This document shows, piece by piece, positions 7,979-16,673 of a DNA stretch of 34,191 bases. The stretch spans positions 1 through 34,191 of the forward strand of contig JAAYZK010000250.1 of assembly GCA_012514895.1 (NCBI GenBank), written 5' to 3'. Source of the stretch: Planctomycetota bacterium (GTDB taxonomy: Bacteria; Planctomycetota; Phycisphaerae; SM23-33; FEN-1343). The position numbers and the translations under genes are program-made. Numbering within the stretch: position 1 is the stretch's first letter; every line of letters starts with the position of its first letter. The notes beneath the pieces were generated by a model that was not told the origin of the DNA, ran no database searches, and saw only the letters and a list, made by a program, of their open reading frames with translations.

Positions 7979-9148
7979 TCATGAAACCGGCGCAGGGCCC
8001 GCCAGCCGGCGATCGGCGAAGTCCAGGAACACGCTCCAGTCCTGCGGCCCCATGCTGTGGTTGCCCGGGCGGATCAGGTAGCCCGGGGTGCTGTCGACGA
8101 GCCGGTTCAACTCGGGCATGGCCTCGGCGTCCAGGTCGCCGGCGCCCAGCAGCCGCCAGGCCGCCGCCGCCAGGCGGAGCATCTCGAACTGGCCGGCGGG
8201 ATTGGCCCACTGGTCGCCGGCGGCGTTGGTCAGCAGGACCGGGCGGGGCGCCATCAGGGCGATCAGTCCGTGCTGGTCGAACGGGAGGGCCTCGGGGCGG
8301 TCGTTGTACCGCTTGAAGGCGCCGTTGAACCAGTGGGGGAAGCGGTCGTTGATCTGCCGGATCGTCTCGCCGATGGCCGTGCGGCTCGGCGCGGTGCCGC
8401 CGCAGCCGGCCTGGTGGGGGATCGCCATCGCGATCCGCTCATCGAACGCCGCGGCCAGCAGGGCGGTCTTGCCGTTGCGGGAGTGGCCCACCGTGGCGAT
8501 GCGGCCGGCGTCGATGGCCGGGTGGGTCCCCAGCCAGGCGGCGGCCTGCTGCAGGCCCCAGGCCCAGGCCACCAGCGTGCCGAACTGCCCGTGGGCGTGG
8601 ATGGCCCCGCGGATCTCCGGCGTGTCGGGATCTACGTCGCCCATGTAGAACGTGGCCAGCGCGTAGCCCCGCTCGATGATCTGGGCGATGGGGAATCGAT
8701 CGGCCCGCAGGCCGCGGGCGGCCTCCGTCGCCCGGTTGTTCTGCGTCTGCTCGATCCAGTTGGGCACCCACCCCTGCGGCAGGGCGACGCGGGGGTGATC
8801 GCTGAGCGTGTGATTGCCCCCGAAGTTCATGCCCACGAACGCCCCGACCGGCCCCTTTCGGGCGTTGGGCACCGCCAGCAGCAGGTTTATCGACGTCGCC
8901 GGCGCCGCCCCCAGCACCAGGGCGATCTCGCTCAAGGTGGCTCTGCCGTCGAGGTAGCCCTCGTCGGCGAAACGGACCTCGGCGGCGACCTTCTGGGGCG
9001 CCGGGGGGAAGAATCCGTACATCTCCTGCTGGAACAGGCGCTTGAGTTCCTCGCGCCGCCGCGGCCACGCCTCGCCCGTCGTCACGGGCGAACCGTCGGC
9101 GAAGGTGAGCAGATCGGGGTAGTCGAAGCGGTCGTGCGTCTGTGCCAT
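7979..9148 (-). CDS. Glucuronoyl-esterase-like alpha/beta hydrolase (CE15 type)
   Basis: A 389-residue serine hydrolase resembling carbohydrate esterase family 15, whose members cleave ester bonds between glucuronic acid and alcohols. Seen: VGAFVGMNFGGNHTL, then the nucleophile elbow GHSRNGK near residue 221, QAGCGGTAPSR, FPHWFNGAFKRY, LPFDQHGLIALMAPRPVLL, DQWANPAGQFEML and a late RPGNHSMGPQDW whose histidine (about 364) would complete the triad. Members usually carry a signal peptide; here the start at 9148 has GGGAGG 7 bases upstream and the protein opens MAQTHDRFDYPDLL with no signal, so it appears cytoplasmic. It is divergent from the radical SAM gene. An acetylxylan-esterase label is an alternative. 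Confidence 0.8.
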   Translation of the reverse strand: MAQTHDRFDYPDLLTFADGSPVTTGEAWPRRREELKRLFQQEMYGFFPPAPQKVAAEVRFADEGYLDGRATLSEIALVLGAAPATSINLLLAVPNARKGPVGAFVGMNFGGNHTLSDHPRVALPQGWVPNWIEQTQNNRATEAARGLRADRFPIAQIIERGYALATFYMGDVDPDTPEIRGAIHAHGQFGTLVAWAWGLQQAAAWLGTHPAIDAGRIATVGHSRNGKTALLAAAFDERIAMAIPHQAGCGGTAPSRTAIGETIRQINDRFPHWFNGAFKRYNDRPEALPFDQHGLIALMAPRPVLLTNAAGDQWANPAGQFEMLRLAAAAWRLLGAGDLDAEAMPELNRLVDSTPGYLIRPGNHSMGPQDWSVFLDFADRRLAGPAPVS

Positions 9149-9274
9149 CGCGGGCCTCCCGGGCAGGCCGGGGGGGGCTGCCTGTCCGAGCGTATGATGG
9201 CTGCCGGCGCGGCCCGACGCAAGCGATGGGAATACGATTCGCTGTTCAGGATGCCAACGATGTACAATGCCCGC

Positions 9275-10147
9275 ATGAGTACACTGCCAGCCCACCCGCA
9301 GCTTCAGGCCCTGCGCGACATCGTCACCTGCTGCACGCTGTGCCCGCGGAAGTGCCGCGTGAATCGCACGATCGGCGAGGTCGGCCGCTGCGGCATCGGC
9401 GCCGAGGCCGTGGTCGTTTCGGCCGGGGCGCACTTCGGGGAGGAGTCCTGCCTGAGCGGCCCCGGCGGCAGCGGGACGATCTTCTTCGCCGGCTGCAACC
9501 TGGCGTGCGTGTTCTGCCAGAACGCCGACATCAGCCGGTCGGGCAAGGGGCAGCCCGTGTCGGCCGAAGGGCTGGCGACGCTGGCGCTGGAACTGCAGCG
9601 GCACGGCTGCGCGAACATCAACTTCGTCACCCCCACGCACGTCGCCCACGCGATGGCCGAGGCGATCGTCCGCGCCCGGGCGGGGGGGCTGACGGTGCCG
9701 GTCGTCTACAACAGCGGCGGGTACGACCTGGCGTCCACGCTGCGCCTGCTCGAGGGGCTCATCGAGGTCTACATGCCCGACTTCAAGTGGGCCGACGCCC
9801 AGGCCGCCGGCGCCTATTCGGCCGCCCCGGACTACCCCCAGGTTGCCCGCGAGGCCCTGGAGGAGATGTATCGCCAGGTCGGCCCCCTCGTCCTGGACGA
9901 TCGCGGCCTGGCCACGCGCGGGGTCCTCGTGCGCCACCTGGTCATGCCCGACGACCTGGCCGCCAGCCACGGCGTCATCGACATCGTCGCCGACGCCGCG
10001 CCCGGCTGCAGCATCAACATCATGGCCCAGTACCACCCGGCCTTCCACGACATGGAGTACCCCGCCCTGGCGAAGACCACCGACCCGGCCGACATCGTCG
10101 CCCTGCGCGATTACGCCCGCGACAGGGGCCTGCGGCTGGTGGACTGA
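9275..10147 (+). CDS. Radical SAM protein, PflA-like (COG1313 type)
   Basis: A 290-residue iron-sulfur enzyme. The radical SAM signature is GCNLACVFC, giving C74, C78 and C81 as 4Fe-4S ligands for S-adenosylmethionine cleavage. An N-terminal cysteine set (C19, C20, C23, C27 in CCTLCPRKC) followed by GEVGRCG is typical of COG1313 proteins, related to pyruvate-formate-lyase activases but of unsettled substrate. Later motifs include NINFVTPTHV, PVVYNSGGYD, VYMPDFKW, RHLVMPDD and INIMAQYHP. The start at 9275 was chosen because a -10-like TACAAT lies at 9263-9268, which would make the message leaderless; in-frame ATGs at 9251 and 9260 are alternatives, and 9260 has a weak AGGA upstream. It is convergent with the secreted esterase. 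What it modifies is not shown by its neighbours. Confidence 0.85.
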   Translation: MSTLPAHPQLQALRDIVTCCTLCPRKCRVNRTIGEVGRCGIGAEAVVVSAGAHFGEESCLSGPGGSGTIFFAGCNLACVFCQNADISRSGKGQPVSAEGLATLALELQRHGCANINFVTPTHVAHAMAEAIVRARAGGLTVPVVYNSGGYDLASTLRLLEGLIEVYMPDFKWADAQAAGAYSAAPDYPQVAREALEEMYRQVGPLVLDDRGLATRGVLVRHLVMPDDLAASHGVIDIVADAAPGCSINIMAQYHPAFHDMEYPALAKTTDPADIVALRDYARDRGLRLVD

Positions 10148-10156
10148 ATCGGCGTA

Positions 10157-10239
10157 CAGCCTGCTTCAGCGGGACAGGCTGGGCGCGCCCCGCGCGTCGC
10201 GCTGGTTCAGGGTGAGACCTGTTTCAAGGGAACAGGTTG
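10157..10239. repeat. Two copies of a short palindromic repeat at a gene end
   Basis: CCTG-N-TTCA-NN-GG-N-ACAGG-N-TG occurs at 10160-10181 and 10218-10239, 17 of 22 bases alike. Each forms a hairpin: CAGCCTG with CAGGCTG (10157-10181), and ACCTGTT with AACAGGT (10217-10237). One base pair differs by a compensating change (A-T against G-C). The second copy is inside the last codons of the secreted esterase. The first sits between the convergent genes and may help end both transcripts. Confidence 0.6.
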
Positions 10240-11205
10240 AGCCTGCTGAAAATGCTTCCAGTGCCAGGCGATCAGGTCGGCCGAGACGCCGCGCCAGAAG
10301 TCCCAGTTGTGGGCACCGGGGGACTCGATGTAGGTGAAGTCGATCCGGCGGGTTTCCAGGAGGCGGTTCAGTTGGCGTTCCCGCTGGCGGGGGTCGGGTT
10401 CGTCGGCGACCTGGGGCTGGAGGCGCTGGCGGATGCATTCGTTCTGTTCGACCAGGAAGGAGCGGAAGCGCCGGTTGTTCTCCACCAGGTGGTCTTCCGT
10501 GCCGCAGTGCAGCATGAGGGGGGGGAGCTTGCGGTCCTGTTCGACCCACGCGGCCAGGCGCGGCGCCAGGACGATCGCCTCGTATGCCTGGCGGTTCGCA
10601 TCGATCGGTCCCAGCAGGGGTTCCAGTGAGGGGTGGCTCTTGCCGTCGCTGTTGAACACGGTGTAGAAGGCCCCGCTGAGGGCGCTGGCCGAGGCGAACA
10701 GCTCGGGGCGTTGGAGCATGTAGCCCATGGCGCCGTATCCGCCCATGGAGAAGCCGGTGACGCCCCGCACGCCGCTGGAGCGGAAGCGGCCTTCGATGGC
10801 GGGCATGAATTCATCGAAGAAGAACGTCGCGAACTTCGAGTCGGGCTTCTGCGTGGCGTCGATGTACCAGCCCGCATGGTCGCCGTCGAAGCTGGCGACG
10901 ATCATCGGCTGGGTCCGCAGCGCCGCCCGCAGGGGGGCCATGTCGGACCAGACCGTGTAGGGGGCACCCAGGCCGTGCAGGGCGTAGAGGACCGGATAGG
11001 ATTTGTCCGGGCTGGCCTGATACCCCGGGGGCAGGACGACGACAGCGCGGATGGGGCGGCCCATGCACGCCGAAGGGATGTCCAACTTGACGATCTGGCA
11101 TCCTTCAGGGCTGGTCGTTTCGGCGGGCGGGTCGTCCGCGACGGCGGTCTGTCTCAGGGCGAGCAGGGCGACGAGGGCCAGCAGCAGCGCTTTCACGATT
11201 CTCAT
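10207..11205 (-). CDS. Secreted esterase, CE1/esterase D-like alpha/beta hydrolase
   Basis: A 332-residue exported hydrolase. The signal peptide is MRIVKALLLALVALLALRQT ending near AVADD. The body follows the putative-esterase fold used by feruloyl and acetylxylan esterases of family CE1: YPVLYALHGLG, GFSMGGYGAMGY with nucleophile S153, CGTEDHL with the acid D238, and SPGAHNWDFW with H299. So the triad is complete. The ATG at 11205 has a GGAAGG touching it, which is too close; the GTG at 11196 (residue 4) is spaced about 9 bases from the same site and may be the real start, leaving the signal peptide intact. The gene is divergent from the dockerin cluster and probably removes acyl groups from polysaccharide outside the cytoplasm. 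The last codons form one of the two palindromic repeats. Confidence 0.85.
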   Translation of the reverse strand: MRIVKALLLALVALLALRQTAVADDPPAETTSPEGCQIVKLDIPSACMGRPIRAVVVLPPGYQASPDKSYPVLYALHGLGAPYTVWSDMAPLRAALRTQPMIVASFDGDHAGWYIDATQKPDSKFATFFFDEFMPAIEGRFRSSGVRGVTGFSMGGYGAMGYMLQRPELFASASALSGAFYTVFNSDGKSHPSLEPLLGPIDANRQAYEAIVLAPRLAAWVEQDRKLPPLMLHCGTEDHLVENNRRFRSFLVEQNECIRQRLQPQVADEPDPRQRERQLNRLLETRRIDFTYIESPGAHNWDFWRGVSADLIAWHWKHFQQAQPVPLKQVSP

Positions 11206-11469
11206 CCTTCCGGGCAGGGGGGCTGAAATCGGGACCTTTCTACAGGGGGTTCATTGTCGTCGCGGGGGTGGTGAGGTGCAAGATTCCTGATGCCTAACTG
11301 GCGGCTGGATGGTATGATGCCGTTGGCCGCCGGTCGTCTCGGCAGGAGTCGTCGGAGGGTTCCGCCGCCTGCAGCGAGGCCGGGCGGAGCGCCGCCATAT
11401 GGTCTTTGGCCTTTGTGTGGCAAGTCGTTATGGAGCATAGATGGCGGCCAATGAGGAGGAGAGGACGCC

Positions 11470-13179
11470 ATGCGCCCCCGCGCGTTCACCTATGCCGTCG
11501 CAGTCCTTCTGGGATGTGTATCCGTTGCTCAAGCTGCCCGACCTGTGGCACGATGGGATGTCGTCCCTGATCAATTAATCGATTCCGTCTTCAATGTGGG
11601 CGTCGTGGCGTTCCACGTCGAGGGCGTGCAGGTGGAGTTCAGCGTCAACGGGGCGCCGGTGGCGACGGCGGCGGCGCCGACGTACAACCCGCGGACGGAG
11701 GTGTGGGAGTTCTGGTTCCCGCTGGATCCCTCGGCGTACCCGGACGGGCCGTTGGCGATCACCGCCCGTGCCGTGTGCCTGAACGACACGCCGGGCAACC
11801 CCGCCTTCGACCTGCCGTCGCTGAACCTCTACGCCAACAGCGGCGGAACGCTGGGTTCGACCGTGGTCAAGTGGGTCGACCCGGCCAATGGGTCGGACGC
11901 CGACGCGGGCACCGAGGAGGCGCCGTACGCGACGCTGGTCAAGGCCGTCAAGAGCACTCCGGCCGGCGGGACGATCAACCTGCAGGCCGGCACCTACAGT
12001 TCCAACGCGCTGGGCGGGGGGTCGAGCCGTCCGTACTGGACGACGATCCAGGCGGCCCCCGGCGTCGACCGCGCCGACGTGGAGATCGGCCCCGGACGGC
12101 CCGGCACGCAGCGGCTGAAGTGGACCAACGTGACGCTGTTCGGCGATTGGAGTGACGGGGCGTACCACACGATTCTCACCGGCGAGGGCGGCTCGCATTC
12201 GGTGTGGCTGGACGACTGCTACGTCTACAACAAGCCCGGTCGCTGGGCTTCCGGCGCCATCGCGTTCGGCAACAAGTACGTCTCCTACATCACCGGCGGC
12301 GTGACCACCCAGATGGCCAACGGCCCCGGCGGGTCGATCATCCGCGGCCACACGCTGGACACCATCACCTCCGACGCCTGGACCGGCGGCAGCCGCCTGG
12401 TCGTCAACTCCCAGTGCATCGGGATCGACCCCGGCTCCACCGGCGCCCACCCGGACTTCCACCAGTCCTACACCACCGCGCCCAACTTCGTCGAAGACGT
12501 CATCCTCTACAACGTTCGCGGCTACGCCTGCAAGAGCCAGGGCCTGTTCGGGTCGCGCCTCCGCAACAGCGCGTTCGTCAACGTGCTGTTCGAACGCACC
12601 ACCGACACCGTCATGTACAGCCAGTACTCCGGGCCCATGGACAACGTGATGTTCCTGCACATCAACATCATCAACCAGAGCTGGCTGTGGCGCGACGACT
12701 ACGTCGGGACGAACGTGAAGGTCTACAACTCGATCTTCGGCAGCATGGGCACCTACAACGACCCCGACATCACCGGTGTGGACGTCGATTCGAGCCACTT
12801 CTCCAGCACCCCCATGGGCACGAACATCACCACCGGCAGCCCGGGGTATCTGGACCCCGCCGCGCGGAACTACCGGCTGGACCCCTCCTCGCCGGCCTTC
12901 AGGAGCGGCCGCCCGCTGCAGTGCGTGCCCGCCGACATCGACGGGGTGGCCTTTGACGCCGCCGCGCCTAACCGCGGGGCGTACGCGGCCGCCAACGGCG
13001 CCGACGCGCCCGGCGACATCGACGGCGACGGGGACGTGGACCTGGACGACTTCGTCATCCTCAAGCGGAACTTCGGCGCCGCCGGCGTCACGCGCGCCGA
13101 AGGCGACCTGGACGGCGACGGCGACGTGGACCTCGACGACTTCGTCATCCTGAAGAACAACTTCGGCGCCGGCGCCTGA
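11470..13179 (+). CDS. Secreted right-handed beta-helix protein with dockerin
   Basis: A 569-residue exported protein. The signal peptide is MRPRAFTYAVAVLLGCVSVAQA. Residues of about 25-125 form a small beta-rich domain. From KWVDPANGSDADAG onward comes the DUF1565-like opening of a parallel beta-helix (APYATLVKAVKSTPAGGTI, INLQAGTY), with repeated short strands to about residue 490. Such folds often belong to polysaccharide lyases or hydrolases, but no catalytic set is identified. Residues 515-569 are a type I dockerin with two calcium loops, DIDGDGDVDLDDFVILKRNFG-like and DLDGDGDVDLDDF, which would bind a cohesin. AGGAGGAGAGG lies just before the ATG. It is the first of four co-directional dockerin genes. 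Confidence 0.82.
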   Translation: MRPRAFTYAVAVLLGCVSVAQAARPVARWDVVPDQLIDSVFNVGVVAFHVEGVQVEFSVNGAPVATAAAPTYNPRTEVWEFWFPLDPSAYPDGPLAITARAVCLNDTPGNPAFDLPSLNLYANSGGTLGSTVVKWVDPANGSDADAGTEEAPYATLVKAVKSTPAGGTINLQAGTYSSNALGGGSSRPYWTTIQAAPGVDRADVEIGPGRPGTQRLKWTNVTLFGDWSDGAYHTILTGEGGSHSVWLDDCYVYNKPGRWASGAIAFGNKYVSYITGGVTTQMANGPGGSIIRGHTLDTITSDAWTGGSRLVVNSQCIGIDPGSTGAHPDFHQSYTTAPNFVEDVILYNVRGYACKSQGLFGSRLRNSAFVNVLFERTTDTVMYSQYSGPMDNVMFLHINIINQSWLWRDDYVGTNVKVYNSIFGSMGTYNDPDITGVDVDSSHFSSTPMGTNITTGSPGYLDPAARNYRLDPSSPAFRSGRPLQCVPADIDGVAFDAAAPNRGAYAAANGADAPGDIDGDGDVDLDDFVILKRNFGAAGVTRAEGDLDGDGDVDLDDFVILKNNFGAGA

Positions 13180-13220
13180 TGCGCCGGCCGCACCGTCGGC
13201 AACCGAGCTGCGGAGGGATC

Positions 13221-16200
13221 ATGATCACCACATCGCGCACGGCGCTCTGCGCCGCGATGCTCCTGGCGGCCGTCACCTGCGCGGCCCGGGCGGACCTGGT
13301 CGTCAACGGCGACTTCACGATCGGCGCGGACGGCAACTACATCGGCGCGGCGGTCACCGGCGGGGTGCCGGTGACGGTCGGTTCGGCCGCCTGGAGCGAG
13401 GTCGTCGGCCGGTGGGTGCGCAACAGCGACCACAGCGCGTGGAGCGGCGTCGATCCCGAGGGCGTCTCGGGCCGCCTGGCGAATCTGCGGAAGGCGAACA
13501 ACGGCTTCATGCAGGCCATTCCCGCCGCGACGCTGGTGAGCGGCACGGAGCTGACGCTGCGATACAGGCTCTACCTGCAGGCCGCCGCCTCCGACGCGGC
13601 CACCGTCTACGTGCGCGTCCTGGCCGTCCGCGCCGCCGGCGCGGGCGAGGCGGCCACGACCGTCAACTGCGGACCGGTGGCGTCGCTGGCGTCGATCCTC
13701 GGCGGCGAGCCGGCCAACAGCGCCGAGATCGGCAACGGCAACACCCCCGTGGCGGGGGCCCCGCGCGACCAGTGGCGGCAGATCGACGTTCCGGTGGTCT
13801 ACCCCGGCGGGTATGACTGCCTGGTCCTCGTCGTGGGCTACAGCGGCGCCGCCAACGCCAGCGATTACCTGGTCGATGACGTCCAGCTCCTCCAGCCGCC
13901 CCTGGTGGCCCATGCCGGGGCCGACCAGTCGGTCCTGGACGCCGACGGCAACGGCGTCGAGACCATCACCCTCGACGGGTCGCTGTCCGGTTCGTCCGGC
14001 GGGACGATCGTCAGCTATGTGTGGCGCGAGAACGCCGCCGTCCTGGCGACGGGCATGACGGCGACGGTGGACCTGCCGGTCGGAACGCACGAGGTGGTGC
14101 TGACCGTCACCGACGACACCGGCGCGACGGCCGATGACACCGTCATCATCGACATCCTCACCAGCGCCCCGGTCGCCGACGCCGGGCCGGACCAGCGGCT
14201 GGCCGACGAGGACCGCAACGGGAGCGAACCGGTCGCGCTGGATGGGACCGGCTCGACCGACCCCAACGGCTCGATCGTCAGCTACCTCTGGAGCGAAGGC
14301 GCCGCGGCCCTGGGCGGCGGCGCGGCGCTGCAGGTCGATCTGCCCGTCGGCATGCACACGGTCGAGCTGCGCGTGACCGATGACGAGGGTCTCAGCGACA
14401 CCGACACCGTCGCGGTGAACGTCGGCGAGGTGCCCGTCCTGCTGGGCAACGCCATCTCGGCCCACAAGTCGGGCATCACGCTGGCGCCCCTGGGCGTGTA
14501 CGGCCTGGACTACCTGGTGGAGAACACCTATCACGACCCGCTCATCGACCCGCGCTGCATCATCTACATCCGCGACGACGTGCCGCTGGAGATGACCCAC
14601 AACGCCATGAACCTCGTCGCCGGCAACGTCGTCGGCGCCGACGGCGGGGGCATCATCCGCTACCGCGTCGATCAGAACATGACCGTCCGGGCCAAGTGGG
14701 CCGGTGCGGAGCATCGCTGGCCGGCCTACACCGCACCGATCAGCTTCGCCGGGATGCGGTACGACGGCGGCGCCCCCGTCGTCGGCGCGACCGGCCCGCT
14801 GCCGGGCGTGGCGTGGAGCGATCGGGATGCCTTCTACTGGCGCGGGATGGTCGGGCCGTTCGGCGATGAATGGCACGTGATCGCCGTCGGCGACGACGAC
14901 GAGGACCCCGACCTGTACTACGACGCCTGGGCCAGCGACGGGAAGGTCTACACGTTCGTGGTCAACCCGACGACGCCCTGCATCAGCTTCACGGCCGCCT
15001 CCGCCGGCGCGCAGTGGTACACCACGCCGCCCAAGGCGCATTTCGTGCCGAAGATCCACCCCCAGACGACTTACCTGCTGGGCGACGTCCTGATCGAGCT
15101 GGCGGCCCTGGACGGCGCCGCCGTGCAGTATTCGCTCCGCGCCGAAGGCGAGGCGGACGACGTGTGGGAGGTCTACACGGGGCCGATCAGCACGGCCGCC
15201 GAGGGTCTGGCGGCCGACACCCGCTACGAGCTGCGCTATCGCATCGGCGCCGACGGGCCGGTCAAGACGCGGACCCTGCACCACGACCCGGCCTATCCCT
15301 CCGACGGCGAGCCGCACCCGACGAACATCCTCTGGCAAGGACCCGAGGGCCTGCAGCGGATCCGCGATCGGATCCGTGACACGGCGCCCGAGCGGGAAGT
15401 CTACCGCGACACGTACGCCGAGATCCTCTACGACTCCTGGTACCACCAGCGCGGCCGCGCGACGCTGATGAACGGCGACCGTCGCAACACGATCGGCATG
15501 GCGATCCTCGCCAACGCCTTCCCGCTGATCATCGACGGCTTCGACCAGCACCCCCAGGCGTCGGCCTTCCTGCACGAGGCGATGCTCGACAACATCCTCA
15601 ACCTCGATCCCGTCGGCGTCGAGGGCGTGCACTCCACGAACAACCCCTGCAAGGAGATCAACTACCAGGGCTACTACTCGGTGACGACCCCGCTGGCGAT
15701 GGCCCTGGCCTACGACTGGGTGATCAAGGACCTGCGGGCCGGCATCCATCCGCACGGCTTCACCGCCGTGGAAGACTACAAGATGCGCGACATGCTGGCG
15801 GCTTTCTGCCTGCACACGGCCCTGCGGTATGTCGACGATTACGGCGGCTGGATCGACCCCAACGGGTACGACCTGGGCATGTGGACGACCTCCTGGCTGT
15901 TCGGGACGAACATCATCGCCGCGGTCATGCCCGACTACGACAGCGACGTGTTCGGCACCAGCGGCGCCCCGGGCGGGACGTTCAGCGCCCCGCGTCCCTG
16001 GGCGCCCTTCCCCGAGCAGGCGATCACCTGGTGGGACCTTGCCACCGACAAGAACGCCCCCCTGCCCGGCACGCCCAACATGGCCAAGCGCTCCGGCTTC
16101 TGGGGCCTGCTCAACGAGAACGTCGAGTGGGGCGACCGTCGCGGCTACTGGGGCGGGAAGATGATGGGCTGGCTGTTCTACGTCAACGCCAACTTCCGCG

Positions 16201-16649
16201 TCAACTTCGATGGGCACCGCTACCCGCACTTCGAGACGGCCTTCGACCAGATCATCGACGGCACCCTCATGCCCGGCAAGAGCCCCGAGGAAGGGCCGCT
16301 GCATCACTACTCGGTGCTGCTGATCAACCACCGCTTCCCCGACCTGGCGGCCAAGGCCGAACCGGTGCTCGCCGCCGGCACGGGCGTCGGCGAGGAGAGC
16401 CTCTGGTACTCCACACACTACCACCAGGTGCTGGGGCTGTGCCTCTACGAGGATGACTGGCGCGACCTGGCCGTCCAGCCCGGCGACGTGGACGGGGACG
16501 GCGACGTGGATCTCGACGATTTCGTCATCCTCAAACGGAACTTCGGTTCCGCCGGCGTCACGCGCGCCGAGGGCGACCTGGACGGCGACGGCGACGTGGA
16601 CCTGGACGACTTCGTCATTCTCAAGTCCAACTTCGGTGCCGGCGGGTGA
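13221..16649 (+). CDS. Secreted PKD- and dockerin-bearing protein, putative polysaccharide lyase/hydrolase (paralogue 1)
   Basis: A 1,142-residue exported protein. After the signal peptide (ending near AARA) comes a carbohydrate-binding-like beta domain (LVVNGDFTIGADGNYIG, to about 222). Two PKD domains follow, about 226-312 and 314-402, each with AGxDQ and LPVGxHxVxLxVTDD. A middle domain (about 405-690) begins VPVLLGNAISAHKSGI and is not recognised. Residues of about 700-1083 are helix-rich (LQRIRDRIRD, MNGDRRNTIGMAILANAFPL, CKEINYQGYYSV, ALAYDWVIKDLRAG) and suggest an alpha/alpha toroid as in alginate lyases and heparinases; this is inference. A dockerin ends the protein. GGAGGGAT precedes the ATG; a start further upstream would put 14 arginine-rich residues before the signal. 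A close paralogue follows 24 bases on. Confidence 0.78.
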   Translation: MITTSRTALCAAMLLAAVTCAARADLVVNGDFTIGADGNYIGAAVTGGVPVTVGSAAWSEVVGRWVRNSDHSAWSGVDPEGVSGRLANLRKANNGFMQAIPAATLVSGTELTLRYRLYLQAAASDAATVYVRVLAVRAAGAGEAATTVNCGPVASLASILGGEPANSAEIGNGNTPVAGAPRDQWRQIDVPVVYPGGYDCLVLVVGYSGAANASDYLVDDVQLLQPPLVAHAGADQSVLDADGNGVETITLDGSLSGSSGGTIVSYVWRENAAVLATGMTATVDLPVGTHEVVLTVTDDTGATADDTVIIDILTSAPVADAGPDQRLADEDRNGSEPVALDGTGSTDPNGSIVSYLWSEGAAALGGGAALQVDLPVGMHTVELRVTDDEGLSDTDTVAVNVGEVPVLLGNAISAHKSGITLAPLGVYGLDYLVENTYHDPLIDPRCIIYIRDDVPLEMTHNAMNLVAGNVVGADGGGIIRYRVDQNMTVRAKWAGAEHRWPAYTAPISFAGMRYDGGAPVVGATGPLPGVAWSDRDAFYWRGMVGPFGDEWHVIAVGDDDEDPDLYYDAWASDGKVYTFVVNPTTPCISFTAASAGAQWYTTPPKAHFVPKIHPQTTYLLGDVLIELAALDGAAVQYSLRAEGEADDVWEVYTGPISTAAEGLAADTRYELRYRIGADGPVKTRTLHHDPAYPSDGEPHPTNILWQGPEGLQRIRDRIRDTAPEREVYRDTYAEILYDSWYHQRGRATLMNGDRRNTIGMAILANAFPLIIDGFDQHPQASAFLHEAMLDNILNLDPVGVEGVHSTNNPCKEINYQGYYSVTTPLAMALAYDWVIKDLRAGIHPHGFTAVEDYKMRDMLAAFCLHTALRYVDDYGGWIDPNGYDLGMWTTSWLFGTNIIAAVMPDYDSDVFGTSGAPGGTFSAPRPWAPFPEQAITWWDLATDKNAPLPGTPNMAKRSGFWGLLNENVEWGDRRGYWGGKMMGWLFYVNANFRVNFDGHRYPHFETAFDQIIDGTLMPGKSPEEGPLHHYSVLLINHRFPDLAAKAEPVLAAGTGVGEESLWYSTHYHQVLGLCLYEDDWRDLAVQPGDVDGDGDVDLDDFVILKRNFGSAGVTRAEGDLDGDGDVDLDDFVILKSNFGAGG

Positions 16650-16673
16650 GAACTCTTGAAGAAGGGACATGAC

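Noticed and set aside
7786-8316. A plus-strand frame of 176 codons across the porin-esterase gap
   Set aside because: No ribosome site, and half of it overlaps the esterase-coding strand with arginine/glycine/proline-rich noise.
11313-11318. TATGAT as a -10 box for the beta-helix gene
   Set aside because: No -35 partner is visible at a suitable distance, so it was not annotated as a promoter.
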